From: an uncultured Pelagibacteraceae bacterium
GTDB lineage: Bacteria > Pseudomonadota > Alphaproteobacteria > Pelagibacterales > Pelagibacteraceae
DNA length: 46,681 nucleotides
Assembly (NCBI GenBank): GCA_902604975.1
Contig: CACLAY010000006.1
Coordinates: 1-46,681, forward strand
Reading direction: 5' to 3'
Shown piece by piece: positions 8,119-17,382 of the stretch (the first letter of the stretch is position 1; every line of letters starts with the position of its first letter). The notes under the pieces were generated by a model. That model was not told the origin of the DNA. It saw nothing but the letters and a program-made list of their open reading frames with translations, and did not search any database. The position numbers were made by a program, and so were the translations under genes.

Positions 8119-8670
8119 ATGGCATTAACTAAAACACCAATATGTGACTTCGGCAAAAAAGCTTATAACTTTGAACTCAAATCTATAGATAATAAAATAA
8201 TTTCCTTGAATGATGCAAAGGGTGAAAATGGAACACTAATAATGTTTATCTGTAATCACTGTCCATATGTATTGGCTGTCATAAATAATGTTGTCGAAGA
8301 TTGTAAAGAATTAGAAAATAATGGAGTTAAATCTATAGCAATAATGTCAAATGATCCAAAAAGATATGAAGAAGACTCATTTGATAATATGATTAAATTT
8401 TCAAAAAATCATAATTTTAATTTTCCATATGTAATAGATGAAACACAAGAAGTAGCAAAAACTTATGGTGCGGTCTGCACTCCAGATTTTTTTGGATACA
8501 ATAAAAATCTTGAACTTCAATATAGAGGAAGAATAAGAGAGTTAAAAAATTTGAAACCAACAGAAAATGGAGATAGTGAACTTAAAAATGCAATGAAAAT
8601 GATTGCAAAATCAAACAATGGTCCAAAAGAACAGTTTCCTAGCATGGGCTGCAGCATTAAATGGTTTTAA
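8119..8670 (+). CDS. Thioredoxin-fold / AhpC-TSA-like redox protein
   Basis: A 183-residue protein with a peroxiredoxin-like thioredoxin fold: opening FGKKAYNFELKSIDNK, then MFICNHCPYV with CxxC at C45/C48, and the cis-Pro region YGAVCTPDFFGY. This subgroup ('thioredoxin family protein' with NHCPYV) is widespread in marine bacteria and thought to be a cytosolic thiol reductase or peroxidase. No signal peptide is seen. It is followed 6 nt later by a glycosyltransferase, so they may be cotranscribed without a functional link. Confidence 0.83.
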   Translation: MALTKTPICDFGKKAYNFELKSIDNKIISLNDAKGENGTLIMFICNHCPYVLAVINNVVEDCKELENNGVKSIAIMSNDPKRYEEDSFDNMIKFSKNHNFNFPYVIDETQEVAKTYGAVCTPDFFGYNKNLELQYRGRIRELKNLKPTENGDSELKNAMKMIAKSNNGPKEQFPSMGCSIKWF

Positions 8671-8676
8671 TAACCT

Positions 8677-9759
8677 ATGTATTTAGTCATAACTAGATCT
8701 TTTCCACCAGAATTAGGAGGCATGCAAAACCTAATGTGGGGACTTTCGAGATCTCTCTCAAAACTAAACCTTATAAAAGTTTTTGCAGATTATCATGAAA
8801 ATCATGAAGAGTTTGATAAATCAGTTTCATTTTCAATAGAAAGAGTAAGTGGAATTAAGCTTATTAGAAAATATAGAAAATCATATATGATTAATGATTA
8901 TCTTGAACAAAATAATAAGGTACAATGTATTATCGCTGACCATTGGAAAAGTTTGGAGCTTATAAAAACAAATAAAAAAAAAATCTGCTTAATTCATTCA
9001 AAAGAAATTAATCACACAAAAGGTTCAAGTTTAAATAAAAAAGTATTATCAGTTCTAAATAATGTTGATCATATTGTAGCAAATTCAAATTATACGAAAA
9101 ATTTAGCAATAGATTTGGGTATTGAGAAAAAAAAAATTGTTATAATTAACCCTGGAATTGACCAAGTCAGTGAGGTTCCTGAGAAATATTTGAATGAGGC
9201 AGAAGAAATACTTAAAGGCAAAAAATATAGAATAATTACAGTTTCTAGATTCGATAAAAGAAAAAATCATGAAAAAGTAATTATGGCTGTTAGAAATCTA
9301 AAAGAAATTTATCCAGAAATTGTCTATACATGTATCGGATACGGTGAGGAGGAGGAAAAATTAAAAAAATTAGTAATTGAACTTAAATTAGAAGAACAAG
9401 TAACTTTCTTAAAAGATATTCCTTCAGATCTAAAAAATGCTCTTATCGTAAAATCAGATATTTTTGTAATGCCTTCAGTAATTTATAAAAAATCTGTTGA
9501 GGGATTTGGTATTGCTTATGTAGAAGCTGCACAATATGGAATCCCATCTATTGGGGGTAAAGATGGAGGTGCCTCTGATGCAATAATCCATGAAAAAACT
9601 GGCTTGATATGTGATGGAAATAAACTTGAGGATATCTATTCAAGTATAGAGAAACTTTTTAAAGATAATAAGTATTTAGAATACGGAAAAGAGGCAAAAA
9701 TTAATGCTGAAAACTTCCTTTGGGATAGAATAATTGAAAATTATAAAAGAATCTTATAG
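8677..9759 (+). CDS. Glycosyltransferase, group 1 (GT4-like)
   Basis: A 360-residue GT-B fold enzyme. The N-terminal acceptor domain begins ITRSFPPELGGMQN. The C-terminal nucleotide-sugar domain has ITVSRFDKRKNHE (about 190-200) and the GT4 signature near EGFGIAYVEAAQYGIP, with EGFG and E in the usual EX7E position. It transfers a sugar from an NDP-sugar to a glycan or lipid, probably for surface polysaccharide. It follows the thioredoxin-like gene by 6 nt and precedes a membrane protein by 9 nt. The sugar and acceptor are unknown. Confidence 0.88.
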   Translation: MYLVITRSFPPELGGMQNLMWGLSRSLSKLNLIKVFADYHENHEEFDKSVSFSIERVSGIKLIRKYRKSYMINDYLEQNNKVQCIIADHWKSLELIKTNKKKICLIHSKEINHTKGSSLNKKVLSVLNNVDHIVANSNYTKNLAIDLGIEKKKIVIINPGIDQVSEVPEKYLNEAEEILKGKKYRIITVSRFDKRKNHEKVIMAVRNLKEIYPEIVYTCIGYGEEEEKLKKLVIELKLEEQVTFLKDIPSDLKNALIVKSDIFVMPSVIYKKSVEGFGIAYVEAAQYGIPSIGGKDGGASDAIIHEKTGLICDGNKLEDIYSSIEKLFKDNKYLEYGKEAKINAENFLWDRIIENYKRIL

Positions 9760-9768
9760 AATTTAGTT

Positions 9769-10188
9769 ATGATAGCGAAATTTAATAATATTTTTTACTT
9801 AATTATTTTTGTTGCGCATTTTATAGCGATAACAGCATATTGTTTTCAAACAATTGTAGGAACCAAAAAATTTATGGATAAGTTTGGTATAGATCACAGT
9901 GCAGCTGTAATGGTTAGATTTGTTGGAGCGCTAATGCTTGGTTGGGTAATAATGGCTATTTATATAATGTTTGTAAGACCAAATGGAGTTGAAGGTACTT
10001 GGGCATTTTTTAATTTAATATTTATTATACATGCATGCGTTTTAGGAACAAATTTCTACTCGCTTAAGATTGATAAAACTGGTTTAAATGAAAAAGTTAC
10101 AAATGAAGGAATTATAGCGCCTGCAGTCTTTTTAATTATGATGGCTATACTTTGTTACGGTTTATCAGATAAAATTTATATTAATTAA
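9769..10188 (+). CDS. Four-helix membrane protein, unknown
   Basis: A 139-residue hydrophobic protein with about four membrane segments (around residues 8-28, 44-67, 78-95 and 115-133), joined by short loops. I do not recognise a family. It starts 9 nt after the glycosyltransferase and its end overlaps the convergent amine oxidase gene by 4 nt. The regular helix spacing and good start context support a real gene. Confidence 0.65.
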   Translation: MIAKFNNIFYLIIFVAHFIAITAYCFQTIVGTKKFMDKFGIDHSAAVMVRFVGALMLGWVIMAIYIMFVRPNGVEGTWAFFNLIFIIHACVLGTNFYSLKIDKTGLNEKVTNEGIIAPAVFLIMMAILCYGLSDKIYIN

Positions 10189-11534
10189 ACAAAACTTAAT
10201 ACTTCTTTTGCTACTCTTGCTCCACTTCTATCAGCTCCGTGGACTGTTCCATAATTTTTTGCTGTAGCTTCCCCTGCAAAAAAAAGTTTATCTGCAACTG
10301 AAGTTTTAATATTTTTTCTTAAATTAGCTTTTCCTGGTGTTGCTGAGGCCCAAGCGCCCAATACAAATGGATTTTTACCCCAACTAGTCATATGTCCTTT
10401 CACAAAAAATTTATCAAAATCAGATCCAAAAGTATCTCGTAAGGTTTGTAAAACGAAATCTATACCTGCCTTGCTTCCTGCTTTTTCTAAATCTTTTGCA
10501 AATTCTCCACCCACATCAAAATATGATATTTTAGAGTCATGCAAATTCATCGTTGAACAGTATCCCTCTGGAGATTTAAGGCCTTTAGTTGTAATTTTTG
10601 GGGTAAAATACATGTCTGGTTTTACTTTATACTCTTTATAAAAATCATCTTTTAACTGTAATGTTACATGATTATAATTTGAACAGGAAAAAGCATCATA
10701 AGCTTCGTACTTTTCAATAGGTAGTGCCGGCGTAAATTTAATTTTTCCTGAATTAAATGCTGAGGTAGAAACTGTTATAACGCAGGCTTTTGCACTTATA
10801 GTTCCTTTGTTTGTGACTACCTTAACTCCATTGCCATCCCATTTAACCTCATTAACAGTTGTTTGTAGTTGAACTGGCACATTTTTTCTATAATGAGCAA
10901 GTAAAGCGCCATATCCTTGTTTTACAAATCCATCACCACCCTGACTACCTTCGCCATAACTTTCCCAATTAAGTTTACCATCAGCAGCTGTATATTGATC
11001 TATATCTTTTCCAGACTCACAAGGAAATCTTATTTGATGTGCTGTTGCAAACCATTCATTTTCTAACCATTTTTCTTTTATTTTATTACTTAAAGGAATG
11101 TCATCTTTTGTTTTATTTTTTAACTTTCCTAACTTCTTGTACAATCCATAAAGTTTCATTCCCTTAATTTTTTTTTGACCGTCATAAATCATGACTGTGT
11201 CTGGATCTTTATAAATATCAAATATATCTTTTTGTTTCTTTCCATACTTTGCAATTTGATTAAAATTAAAATTATGTAACCAATGCGCTCCAAGATCATA
11301 CGGAACACCAAATATCGAGGTGTTTGTAAAACATCGCCCACCCTTTCTGCTCATTGCATCAAGACAAACAACTGATTTTCCTTTTTTCATTAATTCAGCT
11401 GTTACTGATAATCCCGAGGAACCACCACCAATTACAACAACATCTGGATTTGATTGTGAAAATGAAATTTTTGGTATGGCTGCAAATGCTAATGCTGATA
11501 GTGATGTTTTTAAAAATCGCCTTCTAGATATCAT
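10185..11534 (-). CDS. Tat-exported flavin-containing amine oxidase
   Basis: A 449-residue FAD enzyme of the monoamine oxidase family. The N-terminus is a Tat signal: SRRRFLK, a hydrophobic stretch, then cleavage near IPKISFS, so the folded holoenzyme should act in the periplasm. The FAD-binding motif is VVVIGGGSSGLS, followed by GGRC. The C-terminal FAD signature is LFFAGEATAKNYGTVHGA. The family oxidises amines or amino acids with O2 to imine/aldehyde, H2O2 and ammonia. Its start overlaps the tctA stop by 4 nt, making it the last gene of a tctC-tctB-tctA-oxidase operon. Substrate is not known. Confidence 0.85.
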   Translation of the reverse strand: MISRRRFLKTSLSALAFAAIPKISFSQSNPDVVVIGGGSSGLSVTAELMKKGKSVVCLDAMSRKGGRCFTNTSIFGVPYDLGAHWLHNFNFNQIAKYGKKQKDIFDIYKDPDTVMIYDGQKKIKGMKLYGLYKKLGKLKNKTKDDIPLSNKIKEKWLENEWFATAHQIRFPCESGKDIDQYTAADGKLNWESYGEGSQGGDGFVKQGYGALLAHYRKNVPVQLQTTVNEVKWDGNGVKVVTNKGTISAKACVITVSTSAFNSGKIKFTPALPIEKYEAYDAFSCSNYNHVTLQLKDDFYKEYKVKPDMYFTPKITTKGLKSPEGYCSTMNLHDSKISYFDVGGEFAKDLEKAGSKAGIDFVLQTLRDTFGSDFDKFFVKGHMTSWGKNPFVLGAWASATPGKANLRKNIKTSVADKLFFAGEATAKNYGTVHGADRSGARVAKEVLSFV

Positions 11535-13027
11535 TTTTTTATTATAGATTTATAAAAATGCCAGACAACTATTAAAATTGTCGTTAAAAGAATACACAAT
11601 GTAAGTGTTCTGTCCCATAGAAACTCCCATGATCCGTTGCTTAATAGCAAAGATCGTCTTAAATTTTCCTCCATAAGGCCTCCTAGAACAAAAGCGAGTA
11701 TTAAAGGTGGCATTGGAAAATCATAAAGGCGCATAAAAGTTGCGACAACAGCAATTCCTATCATTAAATAAATATCAAAGTTATTAAATGACATTACATA
11801 AATTCCAGTAATAGAAAAAAATAGGATTAACGGGATTAAATAATTTTTTGGAACCGCAAGGATTCTTGCAATGTATGGAATTAGAGGTAAATTTAAAATT
11901 AATAAAATTACCATCCCTATATACATTGACATAATGATAGACCAAAAAATTTCTGGATTAGTCATATAAAGTCTTGGTCCAGGCTGAACACCAAATCCTA
12001 ATAAAGCCCCCAACATAACTGCGGTTGTTCCACTGCCTGGTATACCTAAGGTAAGCATGGGTACAAATGATCCTGAACAAGCTGCATTATTGGCGGTTTC
12101 AGGAGCTGATAAACCATTAACACTTCCTTTACCAAATTTTTCTTTTTCTTCGTCGTTAACTACATTTCTTTCCATTCCATAAGCTAAGAAAGATGCAATT
12201 GTTGCACCAGCACCTGGTAATACGCCAATTAAAAAACCTATTATTGATGATCTAGGAATTGTTTTATACATTTTTGATCTTTCTTCTTTATTAATTTTAA
12301 TCGAACCTAGCTCAGTTAGTGACACTTGCTTAGCAGCGCTTGTGGGGTCATTTCTCTTTAAAATTATGGTTAAAGCTTCACTCATTGCAAAGGTTGCCAT
12401 AACAACAAGAACAAAGCTAATTCCATCCGTTAAATTCATATTATTAAATGTAAATCTAGTAATATCTGATAAGCTATCTTGTCCAACAGATGCTAGCATT
12501 AATCCTAGCACTACCATCATCATTGCTTTTAAAAATTGACCTTTTGAAGAAAAAGCTGCAATTGCAGTTAAACCTAAAATCATTAAAGCAAAGTAATCTG
12601 GTGATCTAAATGATAAACTTACCTTAGATAAACTGGGTGCCATAAACAAAAGATATATTGCAGATAATGTTCCACCAGCAAAAGAACTCCAAGCAGCAAT
12701 TGCTAAAGCCTTACCTGCCTTTCCTTGTTGTGCCATTGGGTAACCATCAAACGAGGTAGCAACTGTCCCTGGAACACCCGGTGCGTTTAAAAGTATTGAT
12801 GATGTAGAACCTCCAAATACTGCACCATAGTAAACTCCTGCCATTAATATTAAACCAGTTGCTGGATCAAAACCATAAGTAATTGGTATCATTAAAGCTA
12901 TCGCTGTCATTGGACCAAGTCCTGGCAACATTCCAATAATTGTTCCAAAAAAACAACCAACCATTACCATTAAAATATTTTGAAAAGTAAGAGCTGTTGT
13001 TAAACCAATTAGAATCCCCTCTATCAT
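11531..13027 (-). CDS. tctA: Tripartite tricarboxylate transporter large permease (TctA family)
   Basis: A 498-residue polytopic membrane protein with the TctA hallmarks: GGSTSSILLNAPGVPGTVAT near the N-terminus and the second PGAGATIASFLAYGMER motif near the middle (about residue 275). It forms the channel of a secondary, binding-protein-dependent carboxylate importer. It overlaps the tctB stop by 4 nt and the amine oxidase start by 4 nt. TctA homologues import citrate, other di/tricarboxylates and some amine- or phenol-derived acids; the substrate is not fixed by sequence. Confidence 0.95.
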   Translation of the reverse strand: MIEGILIGLTTALTFQNILMVMVGCFFGTIIGMLPGLGPMTAIALMIPITYGFDPATGLILMAGVYYGAVFGGSTSSILLNAPGVPGTVATSFDGYPMAQQGKAGKALAIAAWSSFAGGTLSAIYLLFMAPSLSKVSLSFRSPDYFALMILGLTAIAAFSSKGQFLKAMMMVVLGLMLASVGQDSLSDITRFTFNNMNLTDGISFVLVVMATFAMSEALTIILKRNDPTSAAKQVSLTELGSIKINKEERSKMYKTIPRSSIIGFLIGVLPGAGATIASFLAYGMERNVVNDEEKEKFGKGSVNGLSAPETANNAACSGSFVPMLTLGIPGSGTTAVMLGALLGFGVQPGPRLYMTNPEIFWSIIMSMYIGMVILLILNLPLIPYIARILAVPKNYLIPLILFFSITGIYVMSFNNFDIYLMIGIAVVATFMRLYDFPMPPLILAFVLGGLMEENLRRSLLLSNGSWEFLWDRTLTLCILLTTILIVVWHFYKSIIKK

Positions 13028-13494
13028 CCCATTACTCCAATTGATTGTAAGAATGGATCTCTTAAATAAATATCAAGAACGCCATGAAGCAAATACATAA
13101 AGGCTGCTACAAAAGGAAAAGATAATAAAAACATTAAGACCCATCTTCTCTCTCCTAAAAAATAATATGATGAGAACAAAAATAAGGATGTTGTTAAAAA
13201 ATAACCAACTTTTAAGATTGTAGCACCATAAATTATTGCAATAACAATAAGTATCGCTGTTTTTTTATATTCTAGAGTTTTATGTTGTACTTTTATTGTA
13301 TTTGGGTCTGGTAAAATTAGTTTTAATCCAGAGAAAAAAAGGCCTGCATAACCTAGATAAATTGGAAATGTTCTTGCATTAAAGGGAGCATTTTCATCGA
13401 ATGCAAAAACTTGAATTTGATAAGCTGTATATAAATAAAATGCTGAAAATATAAAAAAGAGCAGTGATATAACTTTAGTAGTATTTATATTCAC
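13024..13494 (-). CDS. tctB: Tripartite tricarboxylate transporter small permease (TctB family)
   Basis: A 156-residue membrane protein with about four helices (near residues 10-27, 43-60, 78-108 and 118-140), the usual size and topology of TctB. It pairs with TctA in the inner membrane. It overlaps the tctA start by 4 nt and lies 27 bp after tctC. Identification rests largely on position and topology, since TctB sequences diverge widely. Confidence 0.88.
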   Translation of the reverse strand: MNINTTKVISLLFFIFSAFYLYTAYQIQVFAFDENAPFNARTFPIYLGYAGLFFSGLKLILPDPNTIKVQHKTLEYKKTAILIVIAIIYGATILKVGYFLTTSLFLFSSYYFLGERRWVLMFLLSFPFVAAFMYLLHGVLDIYLRDPFLQSIGVMG

Positions 13495-13521
13495 TGCTCT
13501 AATATTTAATAATCGTAAAGA

Positions 13522-14502
13522 TTATATAACTCCTAATTTTTTCATAAGAGCTGTCATTTCTTCAGTTTGTTTTTCTAAGAAAGATACAAACTTACCTTCT
13601 GGATTGTAAATATTAACCCATGCATTTCTTGCTCTAACAGTTTCCCATTCAGAAGTCTTTTGTACATCGCCTAACATTTTAGCAATTTTTGATTTATCTG
13701 CGCTACTCATTCCTGGAGGTCCAAAGAAACCTCTCCAGTTAACAAATTGTACATCATAACCCTGTTCTTTAAGAGTTGGAGCATCCGGAGCATCAGAAAC
13801 TCTTGAAGGGGCTGTGATACCAATAATTCTTACTTGATCTCTTGCACCCATAAGCTCACCTAAACCTGTAGAGATTATTTGTGTTTCTCCAGATAAAAGT
13901 CCAGCTAAAGCTTTTCCACCAGCGTCATAAGGAATATAAGCAACATCATTTGGATTAGCACCAGCAGCTTGGAAAGCTAAAGCACCAATTAAATGGTCCA
14001 TACTTCCTCTTACTGATCCACCTGCCATTTTAATAGAACTTGCATCTTTTTTGTATGCATCAACAACATCTTTAAAATTTTTATAAGGTGAATTTTTAGC
14101 AACTGCTATTGCACCGTAATCTCCAATAACACCAGCTATTGGCACAACATCTTTATAAGATAAAGTTCCACTTCCACTTACATAACCTTTGTGTCTTGTA
14201 ATTGATCTTAATACTAATGGTGTTGATTGAACTAAGACTGTATTTGCAGGCTTATTATTAATCATGTAAGCTAATGCTTTTCCACCACCACCACCTGACA
14301 TATTTTCGAATGATGCACTTTTTAACATACCAGCTTTTGTTAAAGCTTCTCCAGTACCTCTAGCAGTTCCATCCCAACCACCTCCGGCACCACCACCAAT
14401 AACAAAGTGCAATTTATCAATTGCTATTGAACTGGTTGTTGTTGCTGAAAGTACAAGAATTGCTGAGAATAAAACTGAAATTATTGATTTAATTAGTTTC
14501 AT
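13522..14502 (-). CDS. tctC: Tripartite tricarboxylate transporter substrate-binding protein (TctC / Bug family)
   Basis: A 326-residue periplasmic binding protein. The signal peptide covers about residues 1-27 (cleavage near SSIAIDK). The mature N-terminus has the Gly-rich GGGAGGGWDGTARG segment that contacts the ligand carboxylate, and AGVIGDYGAIAV and SGETQIISTGLGEL follow in Bug-family positions. It captures the solute for TctAB. It is the first gene of the operon, with a near-consensus promoter and an AGGAG Shine-Dalgarno, consistent with high expression. The ligand is unknown; the linked amine oxidase hints at an amine-derived acid. Confidence 0.93.
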   Translation of the reverse strand: MKLIKSIISVLFSAILVLSATTTSSIAIDKLHFVIGGGAGGGWDGTARGTGEALTKAGMLKSASFENMSGGGGGKALAYMINNKPANTVLVQSTPLVLRSITRHKGYVSGSGTLSYKDVVPIAGVIGDYGAIAVAKNSPYKNFKDVVDAYKKDASSIKMAGGSVRGSMDHLIGALAFQAAGANPNDVAYIPYDAGGKALAGLLSGETQIISTGLGELMGARDQVRIIGITAPSRVSDAPDAPTLKEQGYDVQFVNWRGFFGPPGMSSADKSKIAKMLGDVQKTSEWETVRARNAWVNIYNPEGKFVSFLEKQTEEMTALMKKLGVI

Positions 14503-14534
14503 TATTTTTTCTCCTATTATAATTATAGTTAGTA

Positions 14535-14563
14535 ATTAAACATAAATTAAAATTCAGTGTCAA
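14535..14563 (-). promoter_or_regulatory. Sigma-70 type promoter of the tctCBA-oxidase operon
   Basis: On the minus strand there is a perfect -35 TTGACA (14558-14563), a 17-nt spacer, and -10 TTTAAT (14535-14540, 5 of 6 matches). Transcription would start near 14528, giving a leader of about 25 nt that contains the AGGAG ribosome site (around 14511-14516) ahead of the ATG at 14502. In such AT-rich DNA -10 matches are common by chance, but a perfect TTGACA at the ideal distance is not. Confidence 0.7.
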
Positions 14564-14590
14564 TAAAGATTTATTATTTAAATATTAAAC

Positions 14591-15673
14591 GTGATTCCAT
14601 TTAAAAAATTATTAAATGAGCTCAAAATTAGTTATAAGGCTTTAATCATAGGGGTAGTAGGAGGTTATATTGGTACTCTAATTGGTCTTCCTTTGCCTTG
14701 GTTACTAGGTGCTTTAGGCTTAAATCTTTGCGTTGCTTTTACTAATTTTAAAATTGAGTTCTCAACAAAATTACTTAATCCAGTTTTTCTGATGGTTGGT
14801 ATTATTTTAGGTGGAACGTTGAATGTATCTTTATTATATAAAATTCATTTATGGATATTCTCATCTATGGCAATGATTGTTTGCACTGTAGTGAGTACTA
14901 TTTTGGCAGGTTATTATTTTGTTAAAGTTTGCAAGTTTGATAAGTTTATTGCAACTCTTGCTGCTCTACCAGGTGCATTTGTCCCGATAGCTGCAGCACT
15001 TTTAGAGTATGGAAAAAAAGAAAATCATAAACAAGTTTTAATTCCTCAGGCTACAAGAGTTATATTTATTGTAAGTTTTGTACCTATATTATTTATTAGC
15101 AAGTTAGGATTTTCTGAAATTGCAGGATATAATTACGAAAATATTTACGATCTAAGATATTTTTTAGAAATTATTTTTTTAATAGTCATTTGTTATTTAT
15201 TTTCTAAATTGCTCAAAAAATTTAATATCCCTTCACCTATACTTGTTGGTGCTATGGCCTTATCTGGTTTATTTTATACTTTTGAGATTGTTAACTCTAG
15301 ATTCCCAGATACAGTAATAAATATAGCATTCATTTTTTTGGGTACTGCTCTTGGAAGTAGATTAAATGGATTAAAACTTAAAGAATTATTTTTTTATATT
15401 TTTCATGGAATAATTGTGTGCTCAATATTAGTTGTTGTTGCTATGGTTACGGCATACCTTCTTCAGTATTTAGGATTTGATTTTATTCCAACTTTTTTAA
15501 GTTTTGCTCCAGGAGGAATTCATGAAATGGTTGTGATTAGTGTTGCCTATAATATTGATCCAATTTTTGTAAGTTATCATCATTTTTTAAGAATATTGAT
15601 AATTGTAGCTTTTTTACCTTTTTTGCTAAAAAAATTCAGTAACAACTCAATTAAAAAGACAAATTTTAAATAA
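14591..15673 (+). CDS. AbrB-family membrane transporter-like protein
   Basis: A 360-residue polytopic protein with the two-fold repeat of the AbrB / 'AbrB duplication' family: an early GGYIGTLIGLPLPWLLGAL and the related half beginning near PSPILVGAMALSG, then FAPGGIHEMVVI. Members are inner-membrane proteins of unproven function, some misnamed ammonia monooxygenase, and are often found next to carboxylate transporters. It starts with GTG at 14591, with no clear Shine-Dalgarno, divergent from tctC. The 3' end overlaps the convergent TauE-like gene by 8 bp. It may be co-regulated with the TTT system. Confidence 0.8.
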   Translation: MIPFKKLLNELKISYKALIIGVVGGYIGTLIGLPLPWLLGALGLNLCVAFTNFKIEFSTKLLNPVFLMVGIILGGTLNVSLLYKIHLWIFSSMAMIVCTVVSTILAGYYFVKVCKFDKFIATLAALPGAFVPIAAALLEYGKKENHKQVLIPQATRVIFIVSFVPILFISKLGFSEIAGYNYENIYDLRYFLEIIFLIVICYLFSKLLKKFNIPSPILVGAMALSGLFYTFEIVNSRFPDTVINIAFIFLGTALGSRLNGLKLKELFFYIFHGIIVCSILVVVAMVTAYLLQYLGFDFIPTFLSFAPGGIHEMVVISVAYNIDPIFVSYHHFLRILIIVAFLPFLLKKFSNNSIKKTNFK

Positions 15674-16409
15674 AATCAAATATTAACTTTGTACTGCTGA
15701 CAAGAATTAAACCATAGATAATGTTATAAAACAAATTTTCCTCTATAATTTTAAGCAATTGATAACCAATAAATATTCCAATTAAAGCTAGTGGAAAAAG
15801 AGATACTGATTGAAACAATGTATCAAAATTCATCATTGATAGATAAATATACAAAGGTAGCTTTATTAAGTTAACACAACTAAAAAAGATTATTCTAGTT
15901 CCTACATAAATTTCTTTTTTTAACCTTAGTGGAAGTAAATAAAGACTTGTGGGTGTTCCACCAGCATGTACACAAAAACTGGAAAATCCTGCAATAGAAG
16001 AACAAATTGCACCCTTCAAAAAGTTCTGCTTGGCTGGAACTGTGTTTTCTTTTTTAAACAAAAAATAATGTCCAGCAAATAAAAATCCCATTATTCCAAC
16101 TATTAATTTAAGTAAATCCTCTGAAAAATGATTGAAAGATAGAGAACCAATTACAATTCCCAGTGCCGCAAATGGGACAATCACTTTCAATATACTAAAA
16201 TTAAACTCTCTTCTAAATCTGTAAACAGCAATCATGTCTGAAAAAATTAAAATAGGTAGAATTATTGCTAATGCTTGCTGTAACGGCATTACAACTGTCA
16301 TCAATGGAACTGATATTAATGATATAGAACCTCCTAAACCTGACTTTGCAATACCGTACAAAATTATTGCAGGAACCACACTTATTAAAAAAAGGAAATT
16401 TATTTCCAT
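15666..16409 (-). CDS. TauE/SafE-family sulfite/anion exporter-like membrane protein
   Basis: A 247-residue membrane protein with about 7-8 helices. It has the TauE/SafE signatures: GIAKSGLGGSISLISVPLM at the N-terminus and SSIAGFSSFCVHAGGTPTSLYLLP in the middle, which are the two repeat cores. The family exports sulfite, sulfoacetate and other organic anions across the inner membrane. Its start shares one base with the stop of the upstream GT9 gene (TAATG), so translation is coupled, though a functional link to the glycosyltransferase is not obvious. Confidence 0.86.
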   Translation of the reverse strand: MEINFLFLISVVPAIILYGIAKSGLGGSISLISVPLMTVVMPLQQALAIILPILIFSDMIAVYRFRREFNFSILKVIVPFAALGIVIGSLSFNHFSEDLLKLIVGIMGFLFAGHYFLFKKENTVPAKQNFLKGAICSSIAGFSSFCVHAGGTPTSLYLLPLRLKKEIYVGTRIIFFSCVNLIKLPLYIYLSMMNFDTLFQSVSLFPLALIGIFIGYQLLKIIEENLFYNIIYGLILVSSTKLIFDFI

Positions 16410-17350
16410 TAATTTAAAGATTTTATTAAATATTCAAAAACTTTTTCTGGAGATAATTTATTTAAATCTGTTACTTGGATAGCTTTAAAATTTTGTCTTT
16501 CTATACTTACTTTATATGCAGTGGTGTGAGAACCAAATAAAGCTAAGCCTTTAGTCTCCAAATGTGCAGCCATATGTGCTGGTCCGGTATCATTTGCTAC
16601 AACAAAAGAACTTTCTTTTATTAATGTAGCAAGCTCAGAAATATCTAAAGATCTATTTTCTTTTAAAATTGAAATAGCATTAATTTCATTTGCCATATTA
16701 ATCTCATCAGGACCAGGAGCCACTATGATTTTATATTCATCTTTAAATTTATTCTTAATTAAATCTATAAGTTTATTATAATTAGGCCATTTTTTAATCT
16801 GTAAATGTGGAGAGCAAAAAGGAAATAAAATTATATATTTATCTAAATCAAATTCCTTTTTTATATTATCTATATTAGAACAAGCCCATTTAAAATCAGG
16901 TAACATTGTTTTATTTGTTGTCAGTCCTGAAGAATCTAATTGATGTTTAAATCGATCTAATACTGGTTTTTTATCAAATTCCTCTTTTGACTGATCCTTT
17001 GGTAAGGTGGTTTCTGATGATGACCAAATTGCACTATCTGCACTTGGAAATAGTATTCTTTTATAAAAGCTTGATCTTGAGGAATTTTGTAAATCAAAAA
17101 CTTTTTGAAATTTATATTTTTTTAATTCACGCATCAGGCTAAACAAATAAATTAGATTAAATCTTGATAATCTCTTATCCAAAATTATGTCCTCTAAACA
17201 TGGATTTTTTTTGAAAAGATCAATGTAAGGCTTTGATGTTAATAAATAGACTTTATCATCTTTGTGAAAATCAGAAATATCTTGAATTGCACCACTCGCT
17301 TGCGCTATATCACCTAAAGATCCATGTTTAATTATAAGAATATTAGACAT
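16409..17350 (-). CDS. Glycosyltransferase family 9 (heptosyltransferase-like)
   Basis: A 313-residue GT-B enzyme. The N-terminus IIKHGSLGDIAQASGAI is the GT9 acceptor-domain motif, and the C-terminal half has FPFCSPHLQIKKWP and VANDTGPAHMAAHL, the ADP-heptose-binding site. GT9 enzymes add heptose or related sugars to the LPS inner core at the cytosolic face of the membrane. It is coupled by a 1-nt overlap to a TauE-like gene and diverges from a DUF6165-like gene 32 bp away. Donor sugar is not certain, as many GT9 proteins are not heptosyltransferases. Confidence 0.87.
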   Translation of the reverse strand: MSNILIIKHGSLGDIAQASGAIQDISDFHKDDKVYLLTSKPYIDLFKKNPCLEDIILDKRLSRFNLIYLFSLMRELKKYKFQKVFDLQNSSRSSFYKRILFPSADSAIWSSSETTLPKDQSKEEFDKKPVLDRFKHQLDSSGLTTNKTMLPDFKWACSNIDNIKKEFDLDKYIILFPFCSPHLQIKKWPNYNKLIDLIKNKFKDEYKIIVAPGPDEINMANEINAISILKENRSLDISELATLIKESSFVVANDTGPAHMAAHLETKGLALFGSHTTAYKVSIERQNFKAIQVTDLNKLSPEKVFEYLIKSLN

Positions 17351-17382
17351 ATTTTTAACAACTTAACACACTATGTTTATAT

